Assembly (NCBI GenBank): GCA_964602715.1
Contig: CAZRSB010000087.1
Coordinates: 1 to 5,084 of the forward strand
From: Natronoplasma sp964602715
Lineage (GTDB): Archaea > Thermoplasmatota > Thermoplasmata > Halarchaeoplasmatales > Halarchaeoplasmataceae
DNA length: 5,084 bases
Reading direction: 5' to 3'
A model generated the notes under the pieces. The model did no database searches and was not told the origin of the DNA. It saw only the letters and a list, made by a program, of their open reading frames with translations. How positions within the stretch are numbered: position 1 is the stretch's first letter; each line of letters starts with the position of its first letter. The position numbers were made by a program, and so were the translations under genes. Shown one piece after another: positions 1-4,120 of this stretch.

Positions 1-53
1 AAAGCGATGGTTTCGTAAACCATAGAGCGCGGGTTCAAATCCCGCCGGTGGCT
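1..53 (+). tRNA. tRNA-Thr(CGT), 3' part (5' end outside the window)
   Basis: This is the 3' portion of a tRNA that reads ACG (Thr) codons. The anticodon stem ATGGT (7-11) pairs perfectly with ACCAT (19-23). The 7-nt loop TTCGTAA (12-18) has T33, anticodon CGT (14-16) and A37. The variable loop is AGAGC (24-28). The T arm is GCGGG (29-33), loop TTCAAAT (34-40), CCCGC (41-45). The 3' acceptor strand CGGTGGC (46-52) is followed by discriminator T53, which fits archaeal tRNA-Thr. No CCA is encoded. The missing 5' acceptor strand is predicted to be GCCACCG. A short T run at 59-62 may end the transcript. Confidence 0.93.
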
Positions 54-286
54 TAGCCTTTTATACATATCTAGTTCAAAGCCAAATTGATCCAATCAAA
101 TTGTTTATGTTAGATTATATTACCTATCACTCATCGACATTTAAACATTTTTACTTTTGATAGAAGCTTCTCTGAATTTTGAGATTTATAGACAATGGAG
201 ATGGAGGGTATAATTTACTCCTCTTCCAATCCAACTAAAAGTTGATCTCGCAAACATTCTATATCTAAATATCGGAAAAACTGATC
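54..286. other. Non-coding AT-rich spacer
   Basis: Between tRNA-Thr and the convergent moaD-like gene I see no gene. The longest plausible small plus-strand ORF starts at 195 and has only 16 codons, without a convincing SD or well-placed TATA box. A weak imperfect inverted repeat (TTGAT-CCA-ATCAA, near 87-99) and the T run after the tRNA are the only structures. TATA-like strings such as TTTATA occur, but in DNA this AT-rich they carry little weight. Confidence 0.6.
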
Positions 287-544
287 TTACCCTCCTGTGA
301 CGGGAGGCATAACGGCGATTTCATCACCATCTTTTAAAGGATCTTTTTTATCACTTCTATCTTTATTGACAGAGACGAGAAGGTGATCTTCCATCTCTTT
401 TAATTCAGGATATCTTTCATAGATGATTTCCATCAAGTCTTCTACGCGAGAATTAGTTTTTATAGTTATATCTATGTCTTTTTCCCCTACTGCTTGTCTA
501 GCCGAAGCGAAAAATTTCACCTTGACTTCTAACTCTTTTGACAT
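287..544 (-). CDS. MoaD/ThiS/SAMP family ubiquitin-like sulfur carrier protein
   Basis: The 85-aa product is a cytosolic beta-grasp protein. The N-terminal strand VKVKFFASARQAVG (residues 7-20) and the C-terminal GDEIAVMPPVTGG (73-85) are typical of MoaD. The terminal Gly-Gly is the residue pair that an E1-like enzyme (MoeB/UbaA type) adenylates. Members of the family serve as the small subunit of molybdopterin synthase, in tRNA thiolation, or as archaeal protein modifiers (SAMPs); sequence alone does not separate these roles. Length is normal for the family. The ATG start lies about 26 nt downstream of a TATA-like box on the minus strand with no SD, so the mRNA is probably leaderless. It is divergent from the winged-helix gene at 642. 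No MoaE or E1 gene is in the window. Confidence 0.93.
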   Translation of the reverse strand: MSKELEVKVKFFASARQAVGEKDIDITIKTNSRVEDLMEIIYERYPELKEMEDHLLVSVNKDRSDKKDPLKDGDEIAVMPPVTGG

Positions 545-568
545 GTTTTGTCTATTTTGGTCAACTTC

Positions 569-580
569 TATTTAAACTTT
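569..580 (-). promoter_or_regulatory. TATA box of the moaD-like gene
   Basis: On the minus strand GTTTAAATAG covers TTTAAA at 571-576. Its centre is about 29 bp before the ATG at 544, which places transcription start at or a few bases before the start codon, as for a leaderless archaeal mRNA. This is inferred from spacing only. Confidence 0.6.
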
Positions 581-608
581 TATTATTTAGGAGATGAAGA
601 ATCCAAAA

Positions 609-620
609 TGATTAAATGTA
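609..620 (+). promoter_or_regulatory. Possible TATA box of the winged-helix gene
   Basis: ATTAAATG near 611-618 lies about 27 bp before the ATG at 642. No SD precedes that ATG, so a leaderless start would fit. The motif is weak, and the region is AT-rich enough for this to be chance. Confidence 0.35.
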
Positions 621-641
621 AATTATCCCTTACATGATTTG

Positions 642-1163
642 ATGGGATTTAAAATACAGATATCAAACCATACACCTAACGTAACCAATAACTTAAATGA
701 AATACTGGAAGATTTTCTTTTAGATATAGGGTATCTCTCTGGAAGAAAAACCGGTGAAGAACTATATGAAAGCGTACCCTTTAAGCTATGGACTGATTGT
801 TTTCTTGAAAAACCGGAAAAATTCAGAACAATGGATGAATTAGCAGTGATGCTGGATACTACAAAGCCGACCATCTACAGGCATCTGAATAAACTAAAAG
901 CTTTGAAATTGATAGAGGAAAAAGAGATGACTATAGAGGACAATGGAAAGGTAGATAAAAAAGGATTTAGACTCAGACAGGGTGATCTTTCTAAGGCATG
1001 GCATATCACCGAATTGACCGTTGAGTCGAATCTCAAACGGTACAGAGAGACTGTCGAAAGGATAGATCTACTTTCCTCTGGAGAGAAAGTCATAATATCT
1101 CGGACCTGTCCTAATTGTGGTGAGGATATCAAAAAAGTTCAAGATCGAGAGGGTGGTGGCTGA
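642..1163 (+). CDS. Winged-helix transcriptional regulator with a C-terminal CPNC motif
   Basis: The 173-aa protein is a predicted DNA-binding regulator. Residues 61-95 form a helix-turn-helix (MDELAVMLDTTKPTIYRHLNKLKALKLIEEKE), with 'TKPTIYRHLNKL' as the recognition helix. Residues about 101-125, with a basic KKGFRLR stretch, could be the wing. A helical stretch (126-143) follows, then TCPNCGEDI (155-163) near the C-terminus: a CxxC pair that is half a zinc-ribbon site, so metal binding may need dimerisation. Start: ATG at 642; a TTG sits just before it at 639, but ATG is preferred. The gene is divergent from the moaD-like gene, and only two bases separate its stop from a possible TTG start of the next gene. 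I do not recognise the family or its target genes. Confidence 0.85.
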   Translation: MGFKIQISNHTPNVTNNLNEILEDFLLDIGYLSGRKTGEELYESVPFKLWTDCFLEKPEKFRTMDELAVMLDTTKPTIYRHLNKLKALKLIEEKEMTIEDNGKVDKKGFRLRQGDLSKAWHITELTVESNLKRYRETVERIDLLSSGEKVIISRTCPNCGEDIKKVQDREGGG

Positions 1164-1165
1164 AG

Positions 1166-1351
1166 TTGGTAAATATCAGTTACCGATCAACAATGGATTC
1201 ACGATATGAGAACAGATCGGTACCAACTGAAGAAGATTCAATGATCAAGATCAGATATAAAAAAACTGAAAAGGAAGATAAGAAGAAAAAGATACCTATT
1301 TTGTGTGATCTACGTGCCTATAGAGATAGATGCGGACTCGATCGAAGGTAG
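1166..1351 (+). CDS. Small basic ORF, possibly the out-of-frame N-terminal part of the next gene
   Basis: The 61-codon frame begins with TTG two bases after the regulator's stop, with GGTGG about 7 nt upstream as a possible SD; ATG codons at 1193 and 1241 are alternatives. The product is hydrophilic, with TEEDSMIKIRYKK followed by a Lys/Glu-rich run up to KKKKIPILC. The last 15 residues, CDLRAYRDRCGLDRR, overlap the winged-helix ORF and look like out-of-frame reading of it. A single +1 shift near 1307 would fuse ...KKKIPILC to IYVPIEIDADSIEG... and give one protein of roughly 157 aa. Alternatives are a real overlapping gene or chance. I lean towards one gene broken by a frameshift (natural, or an assembly error in the A-rich run). 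Confidence 0.4.
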   Translation: MVNISYRSTMDSRYENRSVPTEEDSMIKIRYKKTEKEDKKKKIPILCDLRAYRDRCGLDRR

Positions 1352-1643
1352 GATAATCAAAATCCTGATGAAGGGAAAACCTGTTACTCTTGAAGATGTG
1401 GCAGATAGATTAAAAGTTTCCAAATCAAAAGTGAAAAGAGCCGTTAAAGCATTGATCTCAAGAGAGATAATTAGCCTAGATGAACTTCCGGATAAAAAAT
1501 ATCTAAGGCTAAAAAGAAGAGATATCAGATTTTATGGAAGCAATCCTACCCAGGAACAAAAAATCAAAAAGAAGAAGAGTAGAAGAGGTAAAAAAGAAAA
1601 AGATAGAGGATCAAAGAAGAGCAGAGACATGATGTATGGTTGA
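1305..1643 (+). CDS. Small winged-helix protein with a Lys/Arg-rich tail
   Basis: The 112-aa frame encodes an HTH domain at about residues 10-60. IEGRIIKILMKGKPVTLEDVADRLKVSKSKVKRAVKALISREII shows the usual helix, 'PVTLEDVADRLKV' second helix and basic recognition helix. The strand-like LPDKKYLRLKRRDIRFYG (61-78) would be the wing. The tail after residue 85 is almost all Lys, Arg, Glu and Gly and probably disordered; it could contact nucleic acid non-specifically. The annotated start is GTG at 1305, without a good SD; GTG at 1314 is another choice. The lack of a convincing start and the overlap with the 1166 frame suggest the true N-terminus lies in the other frame. It is likely co-transcribed with the regulator at 642. 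Family not recognised. Confidence 0.75.
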   Translation: MIYVPIEIDADSIEGRIIKILMKGKPVTLEDVADRLKVSKSKVKRAVKALISREIISLDELPDKKYLRLKRRDIRFYGSNPTQEQKIKKKKSRRGKKEKDRGSKKSRDMMYG

Positions 1644-1647
1644 GTTA

Positions 1648-1662
1648 GGAAAAGTATAAATA
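1648..1662 (+). promoter_or_regulatory. Strong orphan BRE/TATA promoter
   Basis: GGAAAAG (1648-1654) directly precedes TATAAATA (1655-1662). This is the clearest BRE plus TATA arrangement in the window. Start of transcription would fall near 1682-1686. No ORF follows on the plus strand; the next gene (tRNA-Pro) is on the opposite strand. Confidence 0.6.
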
Positions 1663-1682
1663 CATCCCCCCTTGTATCCCTT

Positions 1683-1746
1683 TTTGAAGTCGGAATCACA
1701 AATCACGATAACACCCTCCCACCCCCCCCTTTCCTATTATTTTTTG
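1683..1746 (+). ncRNA. Candidate short non-coding RNA, C-rich
   Basis: If the promoter at 1648-1662 is active, a transcript of about 60 nt would run from near 1683 to the T tract at 1740-1745. It would be G-poor and contain CCC-T-CCC-A-C8 (1714-1729) shortly before the T tract. I see no clear C/D-box or H/ACA pattern, no strong hairpin and no coding frame. Existence is inferred from promoter plus T tract only. Confidence 0.3.
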
Positions 1747-1760
1747 ACTTTTTCTTTCCT
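1737..1760 (+). terminator. T-rich terminator-like tract
   Basis: Six T at 1740-1745 followed by a second T-rich run (1748-1760) on the plus strand, after the C-rich tract. Archaeal termination commonly uses such U runs. It could end the candidate RNA or read-through from the winged-helix gene. Confidence 0.4.
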
Positions 1761-1762
1761 TG

Positions 1763-1776
1763 ATTAGAGCTCTAAT
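1763..1776. repeat. Perfect 14-bp palindrome
   Basis: ATTAGAGCTCTAAT is its own reverse complement across all 14 bases with no spacer, in a stretch without genes. The shape suits a site for a dimeric DNA-binding protein. No second copy was found in the window. Confidence 0.5.
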
Positions 1777-1824
1777 ATTGCATTGTTCAAAATCTCATTT
1801 TTCGCCAACTAGATCACTAGAATC

Positions 1825-1841
1825 AAACAAAAAAACAAAAT
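1825..1841 (-). terminator. T-rich terminator of tRNA-Pro
   Basis: On the minus strand TTTTGTTTTTTTG (seven T at 1829-1835) lies about 20 nt beyond the tRNA 3' end. Its position fits termination of the tRNA, or of the whole rpoN-tRNA transcript. Confidence 0.45.
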
Positions 1842-1853
1842 AAAGAGAAAGAG

Positions 1854-1931
1854 TGGTGGGGCCGCCGAAATTCGAATTCGGGTGCCTACCGCCCCACGGT
1901 AGAAGGATCGACCAAGCTACCCCACGGCCCC
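1854..1931 (-). tRNA. tRNA-Pro(GGG), complete
   Basis: Read on the minus strand, acceptor GGGGCCG (1931-1925) pairs perfectly with CGGCCCC (1864-1858), followed by discriminator A (1857) and what appears to be an encoded CCA (1856-1854). The D stem starts GGGT and the D loop contains AGCTTGG. The anticodon stem is CTACC/GGTAG around loop GTGGGGC (1897-1891), with U33, anticodon GGG (1895-1893) and G37. The variable loop is GCAC. The T arm is CCGAA, TTCGAAT, TTCGG. The discriminator A and G-rich acceptor agree with tRNA-Pro. The tRNA lies 23 nt after the rpoN stop on the same strand, so it may share that transcript or have its own weak promoter. Confidence 0.95.
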
Positions 1932-1942
1932 AGTAAGAAAAT

Positions 1943-1950
1943 AAAAAAAA
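1943..1950 (-). terminator. T8 tract between rpoN and tRNA-Pro
   Basis: Eight T on the minus strand just after rpoN. They could end part of the ribosomal operon's transcription before the tRNA. The TATA-like CTAAAATC around 1951-1958 could equally serve as a weak tRNA promoter. Neither is proven by sequence. Confidence 0.35.
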
Positions 1951-1954
1951 GATT

Positions 1955-2143
1955 TTAGTATTTCATCACTTCGTCTATCAGATCTTTATGGCTCAATAAC
2001 ATTCTTCGACAGCAGTAACGTTCTATACCTAGGTCATCCATCACTTCTTCTGGTCCTTCACCATTTTCTACTCTGTTCTTATAAACATCATAGACATTAC
2101 CGATGACTTTTCCACATGTGAAACATCTTACAGGGATGATCAT
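1955..2143 (-). CDS. rpoN: DNA-directed RNA polymerase subunit N
   Basis: The 62-aa product is the small zinc-binding subunit N (Rpo10, homologue of eukaryotic RPB10), which helps assemble the D/L platform of archaeal RNA polymerase. The start MIIPVRCFTCGKVIGN is diagnostic. The zinc ligands are C7 and C10 (CxxC) with the C44-C45 pair in RYCCRRMLLSH. Length is normal. The ATG at 2143 follows AGGTGA (2150-2155) with a 6-nt spacer; that SD includes the stop codon of rps9, so translation is probably coupled. rpoK and rps2, often next in euryarchaea, do not follow here; tRNA-Pro does. Not to be confused with bacterial sigma-54, which has the same symbol. Confidence 0.98.
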   Translation of the reverse strand: MIIPVRCFTCGKVIGNVYDVYKNRVENGEGPEEVMDDLGIERYCCRRMLLSHKDLIDEVMKY

Positions 2144-2149
2144 ATTTTT

Positions 2150-2557
2150 TCACCTGTAAGATTTTTGTCTTCTGCCCCTTGCTCCAGGACCCATGGGTTG
2201 CTTGGGCAATTTTCTTCTTGGATCTGATATGAGTAGACTTCTATCATATTCTTTGAACAGTTCTTCAAGTTCTGGATCTTCTAGGTAGTCCACAAGGCAG
2301 TTAGCGATGGCTGTTCTTGCAGCATCTGCCTGTCCCATTATGCCTCCACCGTTAACTACTACATCTATATCTATCTCATCAGCTCTTTCGCCTACCAATT
2401 TAACAGGTTCTTTTATTTTAAGTTGGGCCATCTCAGGATCGTATATCTCTAATGGTTTAGTGTTAACTCTGACCCTGCCTTTACCTGGTCTTATTGTAGC
2501 TTTAGCGATCGCTTCTTTTTTCTTGCCCGTTCTTGTAATATGTTCTTTATCTGTCAT
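2150..2557 (-). CDS. rps9: 30S ribosomal protein S9 (uS9)
   Basis: The 135-aa protein belongs to the small subunit head. The C-terminal GPGARGRRQKSYR (residues 123-135) is the invariant tail that reaches the P-site tRNA. The N-terminal TGKKKEAIAKATIRPGKGRVRVN (10-32) and the GGGIMGQADAARTAIANCL segment (70-88) are also typical of uS9. Length is that of archaeal homologues. The ATG at 2557 is preceded by AGGTG (2565-2569) with a 7-nt spacer, and that motif starts within the uL13 stop codon. Third gene of the eL18-uL13-uS9-rpoN run, co-transcribed from the promoter upstream of eL18. Confidence 0.98.
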   Translation of the reverse strand: MTDKEHITRTGKKKEAIAKATIRPGKGRVRVNTKPLEIYDPEMAQLKIKEPVKLVGERADEIDIDVVVNGGGIMGQADAARTAIANCLVDYLEDPELEELFKEYDRSLLISDPRRKLPKQPMGPGARGRRQKSYR

Positions 2558-2567
2558 AATTCAACAC

Positions 2568-2978
2568 CTAAAATTCAGCCCCAAGGTGTCTGGAAATTTC
2601 TTCGAGAGTAAGACCCAATTTTCCAGCAGCGTCCTTAACATCGGGGTCGATTATCTCCTCATCTTTCAACTCAGAGGGCATCCCGATATAAGCATGTAAC
2701 CTTTTAAATGCTTTTCGCCCTCTAGGTTTTTGATGTGGAACCATACCTCTTACGCTTCTCTTGAATATCCTTTCTGGTCTTCGGGGAAAGTACGGACCGT
2801 TCATCTGTTTGCCTCTTGCTCTTCTCTGTTCGTACTTATCTAGTATCTTTTGCTTATCTCCGACTATGAATATCTTCTCCGCGTTGATCACTTTTATTTC
2901 CTCACCATCAAGTATCTCACTAGCTACTTGGCTGGCAAATCTTCCCAACACTTTGTTTTTTCCATCATACACTTTCAT
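2568..2978 (-). CDS. rpl13: 50S ribosomal protein L13 (uL13)
   Basis: The 136-aa product (from ATG 2978) is an early-assembly large-subunit protein. Recognisable segments are VLGRFASQVA near the N-terminus, INAEKIFIVGDK, the basic RRPERIFKRSVRGMVPHQKPRGRKAFKRLHAYIG core, and the C-terminal LTLEEISRHLGAEF. Start choice: a GTG at 2987 would add three residues and overlap the eL18 stop, but GGGGTGA (2984-2990) is an SD placed 5 nt before the ATG at 2978, so the ATG is preferred. The SD contains the eL18 stop TGA. Archaeal homologues also start close to this ATG. Confidence 0.97.
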   Translation of the reverse strand: MKVYDGKNKVLGRFASQVASEILDGEEIKVINAEKIFIVGDKQKILDKYEQRRARGKQMNGPYFPRRPERIFKRSVRGMVPHQKPRGRKAFKRLHAYIGMPSELKDEEIIDPDVKDAAGKLGLTLEEISRHLGAEF

Positions 2979-2983
2979 TGAAA

Positions 2984-2990
2984 TCACCCC
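2984..2990 (-). promoter_or_regulatory. SD site deciding the uL13 start
   Basis: GGGGTGA on the minus strand, 5 nt upstream of ATG 2978, matches the archaeal anti-SD (GGTGA core). Its last three bases are the stop codon of eL18. A GTG start at 2987 would lie inside this SD and is therefore unlikely. Confidence 0.75.
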
Positions 2991-3346
2991 ATGATCTTTA
3001 TATTGCTGCCTTTAGGTTTTTGTTCTGCCAGCTCGCGGAGTTTAAAAAATTCTCCACCAGCTTCCGCTATGCTTTTCTCTGCACTCTTACTGGCTCGGAA
3101 CGCCCCGACGGTTACTTCCTTTTTAAGTATACCGGCTCCAAGTACTTTTCCTGGAACCACGATAGTTTCACCTTCTTCTGCATGACGCTCAATCTTGGAT
3201 AGATTGATCTCCGCCCATTGTTTAGAAGGTTTTTCTAACCTTTCCGCGACGTCTCGCCAGATAGATGCTTCTTCTTCTCTTGCCTGATCTTTGAGTTCTT
3301 TGATCAGACTTACCAAATTTGGATTTGTTTTCTTTTCTATTGCCAT
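2984..3346 (-). CDS. rpl18e: 50S ribosomal protein L18e (eL18)
   Basis: The 120-aa product (MAIEKKTNPNLVSLIKEL...) is the archaeal/eukaryotic large-subunit protein eL18. KTNPNL near the start, the WRDVAERLEKPSKQWAEINLSKIERH segment, VVPGKVLGAGILKKEVTVGAFRAS and SAEKSIAEAGG are family hallmarks. An upstream in-frame ATG at 3364 would add MSEESD, but GGAGGAG (3353-3359) lies 6 nt before the ATG at 3346 and homologues begin near KTNP, so 3346 is chosen. First gene of the operon here. In many archaea rpoD, rps11 and rps4 precede it; in this genome the upstream neighbour is unrelated and on the other strand, so the operon has its own promoter. Confidence 0.97.
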   Translation of the reverse strand: MAIEKKTNPNLVSLIKELKDQAREEEASIWRDVAERLEKPSKQWAEINLSKIERHAEEGETIVVPGKVLGAGILKKEVTVGAFRASKSAEKSIAEAGGEFFKLRELAEQKPKGSNIKIMG

Positions 3347-3352
3347 ATCTGA

Positions 3353-3359
3353 CTCCTCC
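3353..3359 (-). promoter_or_regulatory. SD site deciding the eL18 start
   Basis: GGAGGAG on the minus strand, 6 nt before ATG 3346. It lies inside the alternative longer reading from ATG 3364, which makes that longer start unlikely. Confidence 0.75.
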
Positions 3360-3368
3360 GACATGGGA

Positions 3369-3392
3369 AAGGAAAACTTTTCAGATTTCCTT
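3369..3392 (-). other. Hairpin in the 5' leader of the ribosomal operon
   Basis: AAGGAAA (3392-3386 on the minus strand) can pair with TTTCCTT (3375-3369), a 7-bp stem with a 10-nt loop, about 25 nt before the eL18 start. It would be in the roughly 70-nt leader if transcription starts near 3416. It is AU-rich and may be weak. A role in feedback by a ribosomal protein is conceivable but not shown. Confidence 0.3.
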
Positions 3393-3429
3393 CACCTTTT
3401 GTTCGTCTTAGAGTGTCTCATTTGAGGGA

Positions 3430-3621
3430 ATGAGGTTATTTATAAATGTTGTCGTTGAGATAACATATTATTCGGATGTCAGCTTCTCCCAAACATCTGA
3501 AGGCTTTAGGCATGCAGCAATAGAAAAACTGAGGGAAAAGAAATTATCTCTGGATCTGGACCCAAGAACGACCTGCTTTGTGAGAGAAATAGAGGATCGG
3601 AGCTCGAAAAAGTCGAGTTAA
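3430..3621 (+). CDS. Doubtful small ORF (63 aa), unknown
   Basis: The frame encodes a beta-like N-terminus (RLFINVVVEITYYS), then SQTSEGFRHAAIEKLREKKLSLDLDPRTTCFVREIEDRSSKKSS. The middle helix (HAAIEKLREKKL) looks protein-like, but I recognise no family. The only ATG in frame (3430) sits upstream of the operon's TATA box, with GAGGG only 1-2 nt before it, too close for a normal SD. A transcript from the symmetric TATA box would start at about 3468 and miss this ATG. It may be a fragment of a former gene, or non-coding. Confidence 0.3.
   Translation: MRLFINVVVEITYYSDVSFSQTSEGFRHAAIEKLREKKLSLDLDPRTTCFVREIEDRSSKKSS
3436..3447 (-). promoter_or_regulatory. TATA box of the eL18-uL13-uS9-rpoN operon
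   Basis: TTATTTATAAAT contains the self-complementary TTTATAAA (3439-3446). On the minus strand ATTTATAAATAA would set the start near 3416, giving a leader of about 70 nt that carries the SD of eL18. Because the core is symmetric, it could also support rightward transcription starting near 3468. Confidence 0.6.
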
Positions 3622-3676
3622 AAAACTTTGAAAGCAATTAAAAATTTTTGAGTGAGCTGAAACGACATGGGGGAAC

Positions 3677-3686
3677 TTTTTTAAAA
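3677..3686 (+). promoter_or_regulatory. TATA box of the coiled-coil gene
   Basis: TTTTTTAAAA centred near 3682, about 30 bp before ATG 3714, places the start within a few bases of that ATG; a leaderless mRNA is likely. This supports ATG 3714 over the earlier in-frame TTG at 3648. Confidence 0.55.
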
Positions 3687-3713
3687 CGGTTCTTGAAATT
3701 AAAATGCGATAAG

Positions 3714-4037
3714 ATGACAGAAGAAGACGAAAATGAACAATCCGATGAAGGAAAAGATAAGGAAGAAAAAGACTTGAGAGAAGAGATTCGAGAACGGATG
3801 GAAGAAAGAAGAAAAGAGATAGAAAAAAGAGAAGGTCTTGATCCATCTAGAGGTCGAGGAGCTCAAAATCCAATGGCACAGATGATGCAAGGGATGATGG
3901 ATCGTGGTGGTAGGCGATCTCCAGCGAGAGGAACACAGGGACAAGAGAAACTAGCTGAAGAAATAAGAAAATTGAGAGTCGAGTTGGAAGGTATAAAATC
4001 AGAACTTAAAGGGATCAGAGAAGAACTTAAAGATTGA
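3714..4037 (+). CDS. Charged coiled-coil protein of unknown function
   Basis: The 107-aa protein has no recognised family. Residues 1-45 are nearly all charged (EEDENEQSDEGKDKEEKD, then LREEIRERMEERRKEIEKREG), predicted helical and acidic-to-mixed. A central flexible segment follows, with a Met-rich stretch, NPMAQMMQGMMDRGGR (about 55-70). The C-terminal part, EKLAEEIRKLRVELEGIKSELKGIREELKD, shows regular Leu/Ile heptad spacing and is a convincing coiled coil, probably for oligomerisation. No signal peptide or membrane segment is visible. The start is ATG 3714, which fits the TATA spacing; an in-frame TTG at 3648 would add 22 residues without support. It is probably a separate transcription unit, since the next gene has its own promoter. 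Confidence 0.8.
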   Translation: MTEEDENEQSDEGKDKEEKDLREEIRERMEERRKEIEKREGLDPSRGRGAQNPMAQMMQGMMDRGGRRSPARGTQGQEKLAEEIRKLRVELEGIKSELKGIREELKD

Positions 4038-4050
4038 GGAGATACGAAAT

Positions 4051-4063
4051 ATTTTTAAAATAG
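4051..4063 (+). promoter_or_regulatory. TATA box of the PEBP gene
   Basis: ATTTTTAAAATAG lies about 64 bp before ATG 4121. Start of transcription would be near 4083, giving a leader of about 38 nt that contains the SD at 4106-4112. Confidence 0.55.
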
Positions 4064-4105
4064 AATCTCTCTACCCAAATTGCCTATGAGGTAAGGTGAA
4101 GAAAA

Positions 4106-4112
4106 AGGAGGA
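4106..4112 (+). promoter_or_regulatory. Strong SD of the PEBP gene
   Basis: AGGAGGA, with GGAGG at 4107-4111, 9 nt before ATG 4121. It is the best SD on the plus strand of the window and contrasts with the probable leaderless genes nearby. Confidence 0.75.
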
Positions 4113-4120
4113 ATAAGAAT

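Noticed and set aside
87..99. Inverted repeat TTGAT-CCA-ATCAA as tRNA terminator
   Set aside because: Only five AT-rich pairs, not followed by a T run; likely chance.
195..245. 16-codon ORF in the left spacer
   Set aside because: Too short, and without a well-placed TATA box or SD.
623..874. Minus-strand ORF opposite the winged-helix gene (83 aa)
   Set aside because: Shadow frame: low-complexity Ser-rich translation fully inside a convincing gene on the other strand.
2307..2699. Plus-strand ORF of 130 aa across uS9/uL13
   Set aside because: It lies antisense to two certain ribosomal protein genes; its hydrophobic Ser/Leu composition is that of an antisense frame.
3364..3364. Longer eL18 start at ATG 3364
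   Set aside because: The SD GGAGGAG (3353-3359) would lie inside the coding region, and the extra residues MSEESD are not family-like.
3544..3944. Minus-strand hydrophobic frames (Phe/Leu-rich) looking like membrane proteins
   Set aside because: They are the complement of the Lys/Glu-rich coiled-coil gene; AAA/GAA codons read backwards give Phe/Leu/Ser. No promoter or SD.
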